A stretch of 8,563 nucleotides of DNA, taken from contig DASPTB010000275.1 of assembly GCA_035623615.1 (NCBI GenBank), positions 1 through 8,563 on the forward strand, in the 5' to 3' direction. Both the position numbers and the translations under genes were made by a program. This document shows, in pieces, positions 1-5,118 of this stretch (positions are counted from its first letter, which is position 1; every line of letters begins with the position of its first letter). The stretch comes from DASPTB01 sp035623615. GTDB lineage: Bacteria > Actinomycetota > UBA4738. The notes under the pieces are model-generated. The model was not told the origin of the DNA. It saw nothing but the letters and a program-made list of their open reading frames with translations, and did no database searches.

Positions 1-81
1 CGGATCTTCGCCCGGCTCGGTGTTCCCAATCAGACGGCGGCCGTATCGCTGGCGCTTCGCCGAGAGCTGGCTGGGAGGTAG
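1..81 (+). CDS. LuxR/GerE-type HTH transcriptional regulator, C-terminal fragment (partial at window start)
   Basis: Frame 1 is open from the first base and reads 26 codons to a TAG at 79-81. The peptide contains IFARLGVPNQTAAVSLAL and ends RRELAGR. This matches the end of a GerE/LuxR helix-turn-helix: the recognition-helix tail (IFxKLGVxNRT-like), followed by the last helix (EAVxxAxRxGL-like). The family binds DNA through this C-terminal domain, usually behind a receiver or ligand-sensing domain, which would lie upstream of the window. The stop is 4 bp before the ATG of the co-polymerase/kinase gene, whose Shine-Dalgarno sequence lies inside these last codons, so the two genes are probably co-transcribed and may be translationally coupled. 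The placement suggests a pathway regulator of the polysaccharide locus. The family call rests on only 26 residues, but the motif is distinctive. Whether it is a response regulator cannot be seen here. Confidence 0.72.
   Translation, partial: RIFARLGVPNQTAAVSLALRRELAGR
73..78 (+). promoter_or_regulatory. Ribosome binding site that decides the co-polymerase/kinase start
   Basis: GGGAGG lies 7 bases before the ATG at 86 and overlaps the last codons of the LuxR-type gene. An in-frame upstream ATG at 20 lies inside the LuxR reading frame and would add a basic, tryptophan-rich stretch untypical of this family. ATG 86 is therefore the better start, and it places a standard short cytoplasmic tail before the first membrane helix. 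Confidence 0.75.
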
Positions 82-85
82 ACGA

Positions 86-1657
86 ATGGAGCCCGTGCAG
101 TATCTCCAGGCTCTTCGGCGACGGTGGCTCGTCATCGTCGCTTCCGTCCTCGTTGCCGTCGCCATCGCGCTCCTGATCCCGAGCTCCGGTCGGGCGCACG
201 CGTCCTCCGCCTCGGGATACCAGGCGACCACGATCGTCGTCGATCCATCGACGTTCAGCTCCGGGTTCAACCCGAAGACCTCGCCTCTCGCGTCGCTCGT
301 GACCTTCCCGAGCGTTGCCTCGCGAGTCGCCAAGGCCGTTGGGTACACGGGCAACCCACTGGATCTCACCAGGGGAGTGTCGGCGGAGTTCAACTCCGAC
401 ACGGGCCTTCTGTCGATCACCGCTGAGGCCCCGACCCCAGCGCGCGCGGAGCTCCTGGCGAATACGTTTGCGAGCCAGACGATTCAGTTCCTCCAGGGCT
501 TGGAGACGAAGACCGCACAAATCCAGGCCGCGGGTCTGCGGGCGGCCATCGTCCCGCTCAGGCAACAGCTGAACGCGTTGAACGGGCGAGGCGGCTCGTC
601 ACATTCGTCCGAGGCGGCCGGCCTCGAGAACCAGATCGCCCACATCCAGAGCCAGATCCAGCAGCTGCTGCTTCCGGGCGCCCCCAGGTACGTGATCGCC
701 CAGCCGGCGATCGCCCAGCCGCTCGCACCCACGACGGCGACCGGAAAGCTCTCCTTCCTTTCCAGCAGGACGGGACGTGTCGCGTCGGCCGTCATCGTGG
801 GCCTGTTGGCCGGCATCGCGCTGGCCTTGGTGCTGGAGCGCTTCGACACACGCATCCGCAGCAAGGAGTCGGCCGAGCGGCATTTTCACGCGCCGGTACT
901 CGCGGAGATCCCGATGTCTCGATCCGGCGGCAAGGGCGTGGTGTCCGCGACCCGACCGCATTCCAAGTCCGCCGACGCGTTCCGATTGTTGCGAACCGGC
1001 CTCCTTTCCGGGGCGACCAACGCCGGTCGCAACGGCAACGGCAACGGGAGCGGCAACGGCGACGGTGCCGGCGGCGGACGGGAATGGCCGAAGGCCATTC
1101 TGGTCACGAGCCCGTCCTCGGCGGAGGGCAAGACCACCGTCGTCGCCAACCTCGCCGCCTCGTTCAGCGAGCTCGGCAAGCGGGTCCTGGTCCTCTCCTG
1201 CGATCCACGCCGCCCGGCGGTGCATCGCCTGTTCGACGCCCAGAACGTCCCGGGGCTCTTCGACGTGCTGGCACTCGGCAGCGGGCCGCCGGTCTTGAAC
1301 GGACTGGTGGCCGACACCCCGATCGACGGCATCCGCCTCGTTCCAAGCGGACAGACTCCCGAGCGACCCGGCGAGCTCCTGGGCTCCGACGACATGCGGA
1401 CGGCCCTCGCGGAGGCGAGGGCCATGGCCGATGTCGTCCTGCTCGACACGGCCCCGGTGTTGGCGGGCAGCGACCCGGCTCCGCTGATCCCGGAGGCCGA
1501 CGCGGTCCTGGTCGTCGCCCGAGCGGGCAGGACGACGGTCGACGGGGCGGAATGGTCGACCGAGGTCTTGACCCGGCTTCGCGCTCCCGTCATCGGAGTC
1601 GTTCTGAACGGCGTCGACGAGGGTTCGCTCTCGGGCGGCGGGCGGCACCGGGACTGA
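86..1657 (+). CDS. Wzz/CpsD-type polysaccharide co-polymerase fused to a BY-kinase-like P-loop ATPase
   Basis: This 523-residue inner-membrane protein is predicted to control polysaccharide chain length and export. A Wzz-type N-terminus begins MEPVQYLQALRRRW, followed by membrane helix 1 (about 14-32) and an extracytoplasmic region with a Gln-rich helical stretch (about 150-195). A proline-rich segment precedes membrane helix 2 (about 233-252). A Gly/Asn linker (312-331) leads to the cytoplasmic kinase-like domain. That domain has Walker A SPSSAEGKTT (K349), Walker A' VLVLSCDPRRP (S371, D373) and Walker B VVLLDTAP (D454). The one-chain architecture matches BY-kinases. Two features are odd. 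The first acidic residue of Walker A' is Ser, and the kinase domain contains no tyrosine at all, so the usual C-terminal Tyr cluster is absent; the protein ends GGGRHRD. It may therefore act as an ATPase or scaffold rather than a tyrosine autokinase. The gene is the first complete one of the locus, 4 bp after the LuxR-type gene. Confidence 0.9.
   Translation: MEPVQYLQALRRRWLVIVASVLVAVAIALLIPSSGRAHASSASGYQATTIVVDPSTFSSGFNPKTSPLASLVTFPSVASRVAKAVGYTGNPLDLTRGVSAEFNSDTGLLSITAEAPTPARAELLANTFASQTIQFLQGLETKTAQIQAAGLRAAIVPLRQQLNALNGRGGSSHSSEAAGLENQIAHIQSQIQQLLLPGAPRYVIAQPAIAQPLAPTTATGKLSFLSSRTGRVASAVIVGLLAGIALALVLERFDTRIRSKESAERHFHAPVLAEIPMSRSGGKGVVSATRPHSKSADAFRLLRTGLLSGATNAGRNGNGNGSGNGDGAGGGREWPKAILVTSPSSAEGKTTVVANLAASFSELGKRVLVLSCDPRRPAVHRLFDAQNVPGLFDVLALGSGPPVLNGLVADTPIDGIRLVPSGQTPERPGELLGSDDMRTALAEARAMADVVLLDTAPVLAGSDPAPLIPEADAVLVVARAGRTTVDGAEWSTEVLTRLRAPVIGVVLNGVDEGSLSGGGRHRD
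694..721 (+). repeat. Short tandem repeat, 15-bp period (IAQPA coding)
   Basis: GATCGCCCAGCCG occurs at 694-706 and again at 709-721, a 15-bp period that duplicates the residues IAQP. It lies in the proline-rich segment just before membrane helix 2 of the co-polymerase, a region that is proline-rich across Wzz proteins. It looks like a small in-frame duplication. Confidence 0.7.
1031..1066 (+). repeat. Degenerate hexanucleotide tandem repeat (AACGGC-type) encoding an NG-rich linker
   Basis: Six consecutive 6-bp units (AACGGC, AACGGC, AACGGG, AGCGGC, AACGGC, GACGGT) encode alternating Asn/Ser/Asp and Gly. The tract forms the core of a flexible linker between the membrane part and the kinase-like domain. 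Gain or loss of a unit keeps the frame and adds or removes two residues, so the linker could vary in length between strains. Confidence 0.8.
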
Positions 1658-1755
1658 CGAATCCTTGGGGGATTTCCCCGACTGGCGCGTCACCACCAGG
1701 ACCAATAGCGTGTAGACGTGGAGATTGCTTGCCTGTTTCGCAGGGGGATCGGTTC
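1658..1755 (+). other. Intergenic region between co-polymerase and region 4-like regulator
   Basis: This is about 98 bp with no supported gene. It contains a compact GGGG/CCCC inverted repeat with a 4-5 base loop near 1668-1680, without a following T tract. A TAnnnT hexamer (TAGCGT) lies around 1706-1711 with no -35 element at normal spacing. A promoter for the downstream gene may lie here, but none can be called with confidence. Confidence 0.3.
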
Positions 1756-2115
1756 GTGTTGAGCTCGCCTCGCCAGGTCGTGTGGGCGCTCGTGACCTAC
1801 ACGGATTGGTGTCACCCCTGGGGAACCTCCGTCCTTCTGGCCGGAGCCGCTCGTCGCCACTCCACCCACTCGGAGGGCATCCCCCCTGCCGTGCTGGATA
1901 CCCTCGACGAGCGGACTGAGCTCTGCCGGCGCATGCGGTTCGTCGACGAGACCGACCGCCGCCTTCTTTTCCTCTGGTACATCAAGCAGTTGTCGGCGCC
2001 GGAGATCGCGCGCGAGCTTCGCATCTCGAGGCGCCAGTGCTTCCGTCGCAGGGCCCAGGCAATCCGCCGCGTCATCGAGCTCGGCGAGTCCGCGGACCCC
2101 GACGCCGCTGCCTGA
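1756..2115 (+). CDS. Small regulator with a solitary sigma-70 region 4-like helix-turn-helix
   Basis: This 119-residue protein is probably cytoplasmic and DNA-binding. Its C-terminal half has the pattern of sigma region 4 or ArpU/RinA-like activators. An acidic/arginine helix (RTELCRRMRF, 53-62) is followed by the helix RRLLFLWYIKQLS (68-80) and the HTH core APEIARELRISRRQCFRRRA (81-100). The last helix is IRRVIEL, and the tail is acidic. There is no region 2, so it cannot be a complete sigma factor. The N-terminal 50 residues, with VTYTDWCHPW, are not recognised. GTG 1756 was chosen because AGGGGG (1742-1747) lies 8 bases upstream. TTG 1729 behind GGAG is the alternative and adds 9 residues. 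Position suggests a role in controlling the glycan genes, which is inference. The HTH call is fairly firm; the exact family is not. Confidence 0.72.
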   Translation: MLSSPRQVVWALVTYTDWCHPWGTSVLLAGAARRHSTHSEGIPPAVLDTLDERTELCRRMRFVDETDRRLLFLWYIKQLSAPEIARELRISRRQCFRRRAQAIRRVIELGESADPDAAA

Positions 2116-2138
2116 TTCGGCTTTCCCGAACCGACACC

Positions 2139-2180
2139 GCCGTCCGACCCGGGCCGACCGGCCCGCACACATCGGACGGC
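2139..2180 (+). repeat. Nested stem-loop between the regulator and the sugar dehydrogenase
   Basis: A perfect 9-bp inverted repeat, GCCGTCCGA (2139-2147) and TCGGACGGC (2172-2180), encloses a second perfect 6-bp stem, CGGGCC (2150-2155) and GGCCCG (2160-2165), with a GACC loop. No T tract follows, so a classical intrinsic terminator is unlikely. The Shine-Dalgarno GGAG (2193-2196) of the next gene lies 12 bases after the structure. A weaker 5-bp hairpin, TTCGG/CCGAA (2116-2130), directly follows the upstream stop codon. Possible roles are a processing or stability element, or an attenuator or regulator-binding site; none is proven. Confidence 0.55.
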
Positions 2181-2202
2181 CGCCTGAGAAGCGGAGACGA
2201 TC

Positions 2203-3513
2203 ATGAAGGGAACAGCGCGCCTTCGGCGCAGGATCCTCTCGCGCGACGCTGAGATCGCCGTCCTCGGCCAGGGGTACGTCGGCCTGTCCCTCGCCTGCGC
2301 GGCGGCGGAGGCGGGCTTTCACGTGACGGGGATCGATCCCTACCGGGAGCGCACCGACGCGTTGCGGCAGGGCACCTTGGCGGTTCCCGGTGTGTCCGAG
2401 ACGGCGTATCGGGCCGGCTTCGAATCGGGGAGATTGGAGTTCGCCCTCGCTGCCGACGCGATCGAGTCGAGCGACGTGATCGTCGTCTGCGTCCCCACGC
2501 CCGTCCAGGACCACTCGCCCGACCTCTCCCACATCGAGGCCGCCTGCAAGGAGGTGGCGCTGCGCCTTCGTCCGGGGGCCATGGTCATCCTCGAGTCGAC
2601 CACCTATCCGGGAACCACTGAGGAGATCGTGCGGCCGATCCTCGAGTCCTCGGCGCTGTCGGCCGAGCACGACTTCCTGCTCGCGTACTCACCGGAACGC
2701 ATCGATCCCGGGAACATCGCCTTCGACTTTCGCGACGTGCCTCGCGTCGTGGGTGGTCTCACCGCGGAGGCGGCAGGCGCGGCGGCCCTCTTCTACGGGC
2801 AGCTCGTGGACCAGGTGGTCCCAGTGGCGTCGTGCCGGTCGGCGGAGCTGGCGAAGCTGCTCGAGAACGCGTTCCGCCACGTGAACATCGCCCTCGTGAA
2901 CGAGATGGCCATGCTCTGCCACGAGATGGGAATCGACGCCTGGGAAGTCATTCGGGCCGCAGCGAGCAAGCCATTCGGCTTCATGAGCTTTCAGCCGGGT
3001 CCGGGGGTGGGTGGGCACTGCATCCCGCTCGACTCCACCTATCTGGCGTGGCAGATCCGTCGTGACGCCGGCCACCAATTCCGGATCCTGGAGCAGGCCG
3101 AGGACATCAACTCGCAAATGCCGAGCTACGTGGTATCCCGCATCGTCGAGACGCTGAACGACGCGGGGAAGTCGGTCAGGGGCGCCGGAATCCTGGTCCT
3201 GGGGGTCGCGTACAAGGCCGATGTCGGCGACATCCGCGAGTCGCCGGCTCTGCGAATCATGCAGGGGCTGGCACGACGCGGGGCGCGGGTCTCGTGGTCC
3301 GACCCTCACGTCGCGGAGATCCCTTCCGCGGGGATGCCGGCGCTGACCAGGTGTGAGCTTTCGCTGCGGGCGCTCGACGCCGCCGACATCGTGGCGCTGC
3401 TCACGCCGCACAGCGCCTTCGACCTCGCCTGGATCGGGCAACACGCCTCGCTGGTGTTCGACGCCAGGAACGCGTTCGGCGCGAACTCCCCACCGACCGT
3501 GGTCGCCCTGTGA
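2203..3513 (+). CDS. Nucleotide-sugar 6-dehydrogenase, UDP-GlcNAc/UDP-ManNAc dehydrogenase type
   Basis: This 436-residue enzyme, normal length for the family, is predicted to oxidise C6 of a UDP-sugar to the uronic acid using two NAD+ in the cytoplasm. The N-terminal Rossmann motif is GQGYVGLSLA, followed by VTGID at the end of strand 2. Further hallmarks are VVCVPTP, ESTTYPGTTEEIV and AYSPERIDPGN, typical of the WbpA/WecC branch rather than UDP-glucose dehydrogenase. The central domain has AELAKLLENAFR (K218), and the catalytic cysteine lies in GVGGHCIPLD (C273). The C-terminal UDP-binding domain has GVAYKADVGDIRESPA. All key residues appear intact. ATG 2203 has GGAG six bases upstream. Its last bases overlap the start of the PqqD-like gene. 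The substrate (GlcNAc, ManNAc or another HexNAc) is inferred from motifs only; UDP-glucose cannot be excluded. Confidence 0.92.
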   Translation: MKGTARLRRRILSRDAEIAVLGQGYVGLSLACAAAEAGFHVTGIDPYRERTDALRQGTLAVPGVSETAYRAGFESGRLEFALAADAIESSDVIVVCVPTPVQDHSPDLSHIEAACKEVALRLRPGAMVILESTTYPGTTEEIVRPILESSALSAEHDFLLAYSPERIDPGNIAFDFRDVPRVVGGLTAEAAGAAALFYGQLVDQVVPVASCRSAELAKLLENAFRHVNIALVNEMAMLCHEMGIDAWEVIRAAASKPFGFMSFQPGPGVGGHCIPLDSTYLAWQIRRDAGHQFRILEQAEDINSQMPSYVVSRIVETLNDAGKSVRGAGILVLGVAYKADVGDIRESPALRIMQGLARRGARVSWSDPHVAEIPSAGMPALTRCELSLRALDAADIVALLTPHSAFDLAWIGQHASLVFDARNAFGANSPPTVVAL

Positions 3514-3785
3514 CGGGGGGGGCTCGCTTTCGCCGTGCTCCCACGGTGCTGTCCCGGACGGTCGGTTCGGAGGTGCTGCTGGCGACGCCGGGCCGCGATC
3601 ACATCCGGTCCCTGGACGGCACGGCGGGTGCCATCTGGGAGCTGATGGACGAACCGTGCTCCGTGTCCGACCTCGCCGGGCTGGTCGCGGATGCCTACGG
3701 GATGCCGGCGTCCAGGATCGAGGACGACATACGGCATCTGCTGAGCGCTCTCGAGGAAGACGGGCTCGTCGAGCGGACGACCTGA
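3510..3785 (+). CDS. PqqD-family protein (stand-alone RiPP recognition element-like)
   Basis: This 91-residue cytoplasmic protein starts with GTG inside the GTGA overlap with the dehydrogenase stop, so translation is probably coupled. The PqqD fold is recognisable. N-terminal strands (VLSRTVGSEVLLATPG, then DHIRSLDGTAGAIWELMD) lead into the family signature of LN/LDxTAxxIWEL type. A winged-helix half follows (SVSDLAGLVADAYGM), with the closing helix IEDDIRHLLSALEEDGLVE. In characterised RiPP systems this fold binds the leader peptide and presents it to a modifying enzyme. No radical SAM protein, lasso cyclase, protease or plausible precursor is visible in the window. PqqD-like proteins are also seen in polysaccharide loci without an assigned role. 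The family call is firm; the function here is unknown. Confidence 0.88.
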   Translation: MTGGARFRRAPTVLSRTVGSEVLLATPGRDHIRSLDGTAGAIWELMDEPCSVSDLAGLVADAYGMPASRIEDDIRHLLSALEEDGLVERTT

Positions 3786-3873
3786 ACCGATACCACGCGA
3801 CGCAGGGGGGACCCGCGACGCTCGCCGGCGGATCGCCCGGGCGTCAGTCGCATCGACCATGTGAGGAGCGAAC
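3786..3873 (+). other. Intergenic region between PqqD-like gene and aminotransferase
   Basis: This is 88 bp without a supported gene and with no credible small precursor-peptide frame. It holds a direct repeat of CGCGACGC (3796-3803 and 3814-3821) and a 10-bp palindrome, CGCCCGGGCG (3834-3843). Such short GC-only repeats are not unexpected at this base composition. The Shine-Dalgarno GAGGAG (3863-3868) of the aminotransferase lies at the end. Confidence 0.4.
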
Positions 3874-5118
3874 GTGCGAATCGCGTCCCGAGCAACTCTG
3901 ACAGGACCTCCTGCCGTGAACGGAGGAACGCCGGCATTCCCGGACGGACTTGCGTTCCTGTACCCGAGGCTGCCCGACACCGAGGCGCTGGTCGAGGCGC
4001 TCCGCGGAATACTGGAGAGCCGCCAGTTGACCAACGGCCGGGTCGTCCGGGAGTTCGAGTCACGAGCGGCCGAATACCTCGGAGTCAGCCACTGCGTCGC
4101 CGTTTCCTCGTGCACCGCCGGTCTGATGCTCGTCCTTCGGGCGGCGAATCTCTCCGGGGACGTGATCCTGCCATCGTTCACCTTCACGGCGACCGCGCAC
4201 GCGGTGGCGTGGAACGCGCTTCGCCCGGTGTTCGCGGACGTGGACCCCGACACACTCACCCTCTCCCCGACGGCCGCCGCGAGAGCAGCCGGTGTGCGGG
4301 CCTCGGCCATCCTCGCGACGCACACGTTCGGCACCCCGTGCGACGTTGATGCCCTTGGGGAGATCGCCGTTCGCAACGGCCTGCGGCTCGTGTACGACGC
4401 TGCGCACGCGTTCGGATCCAGGCACGGGAGCACTCCGATCGGGGGCTTCGGGGACGCTGAGGTCTTCAGTCTGTCCCCGACGAAGGTGTTGGTGGCCGGG
4501 GAGGGGGGGCTGATCGCGACCAACGACAAGTTGCTCGCCGAGCGCTGCCGGATCGGGCGGGACTATGCGAACCCGGGGGACTACGACTGCCAGTTCTACG
4601 GGTTGAACGCGCGCATGTCCGAGATCCACGCCGCCGTGGCACTGGCCTCCCTCGACGGCCTGGACGATCGCTTGGCGCGCAGAAGCGAGCTGGCGGAGCG
4701 GTACTGGATGGGACTCGAGCGCGTGCCGGGGATCTCGTGGCCGGTCCTGCGAAAAGGGGACCGGAGCACCTACAAGGACTTCACGATCTTGGTCGACCCG
4801 GACGCCTTCGGAATGAGCGCAGCCTCGCTCGCCGCGGCGCTACGGGCGGAGGGCGTGCAGACTCGCAGGTACTACGCCCCGCCGGTGCATGCCCAGCGTG
4901 CCTACCGGGACGTGCCGACGACGAACGGCCACCTCGCCGTCACCGAGCGTGTGGCGGAGCGGGTCCTGACGCTCCCGCTGTGGATCGACATGTCCGAGGA
5001 GGACGTGGACCTGGTCGTTGAGGCGGTTCGCAGGATCGGAGAGTTCGCTTCGACGCACAGCGTCGCCCAAGGAGACGAGGTCCTGATCATCCTCGATGAG
5101 GAGTCCGAGCGCCCTTGA
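3874..5118 (+). CDS. DegT/DnrJ/EryC1/StrS-family PLP-dependent sugar aminotransferase
   Basis: This 414-residue fold-type I enzyme is predicted to aminate a keto group on a nucleotide-linked sugar, usually with glutamate as donor. Visible motifs are the substrate/PLP loop SSCTAGLMLVLRA, LPSFTFTATAHAV, and DVDPDTLTL. Others are VYDAAHAFGS (D175, which pairs with the PLP ring nitrogen), SLSPTKVLVAGEGG (K204, the Schiff-base lysine) and YGLNARMSEIHAAV. The C-terminal half has TRRYYAPPVHAQ and LPLWIDMSEEDVD, also typical. All catalytic positions are intact and the length is normal, with a short acidic tail. GTG 3874 has GAGGAG five bases upstream; a later in-frame GTG at 3916 is less likely. Its stop overlaps the next gene. 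With the dehydrogenase it could make an aminated HexNAc-uronic acid (WbpE-like) or a 3- or 4-amino deoxysugar. The exact substrate cannot be read from sequence. Confidence 0.9.
   Translation: MRIASRATLTGPPAVNGGTPAFPDGLAFLYPRLPDTEALVEALRGILESRQLTNGRVVREFESRAAEYLGVSHCVAVSSCTAGLMLVLRAANLSGDVILPSFTFTATAHAVAWNALRPVFADVDPDTLTLSPTAAARAAGVRASAILATHTFGTPCDVDALGEIAVRNGLRLVYDAAHAFGSRHGSTPIGGFGDAEVFSLSPTKVLVAGEGGLIATNDKLLAERCRIGRDYANPGDYDCQFYGLNARMSEIHAAVALASLDGLDDRLARRSELAERYWMGLERVPGISWPVLRKGDRSTYKDFTILVDPDAFGMSAASLAAALRAEGVQTRRYYAPPVHAQRAYRDVPTTNGHLAVTERVAERVLTLPLWIDMSEEDVDLVVEAVRRIGEFASTHSVAQGDEVLIILDEESERP

Noticed and set aside
1668..1680. GGGG/CCCC mini-palindrome after the kinase stop as a terminator
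   Set aside because: The stem is only 4 bp and lacks a T tract. It is too weak to call a terminator.
599..1705. Long minus-strand open frame (368 codons) opposite the co-polymerase/kinase gene
   Set aside because: It is antisense to a clear gene and Arg/Gly/Asp-rich with no recognisable domain. Such frames are expected opposite GC-rich-codon genes.
1084..1755. Upstream in-frame extension of the region 4-like regulator into the kinase gene
   Set aside because: The extension is a shifted-frame, Arg/Gly-rich translation of the kinase domain. The real start is supported by a ribosome binding site at 1742-1747.
1690..2670. Minus-strand open frame of 326 codons covering the regulator and dehydrogenase start
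   Set aside because: It spans two well-supported + strand genes and a structured gap, with no motif and a composition typical of a GC shadow.
3834..3843. 10-bp palindrome CGCCCGGGCG as an operator
   Set aside because: It is composed only of G and C in a very GC-rich region and has no second copy near a promoter, so chance is a sufficient explanation.
3786..3873. A hidden RiPP precursor next to the PqqD-like gene
   Set aside because: No frame in this 88-bp gap gives a start with a ribosome binding site and a leader/core-like peptide. The only clear ribosome binding site belongs to the aminotransferase.
3306..4529. Minus-strand open frame of 407 codons across three genes
   Set aside because: It runs across the ends and starts of the dehydrogenase, PqqD-like and aminotransferase genes, has no domain pattern, and all three + strand genes have intact motifs.
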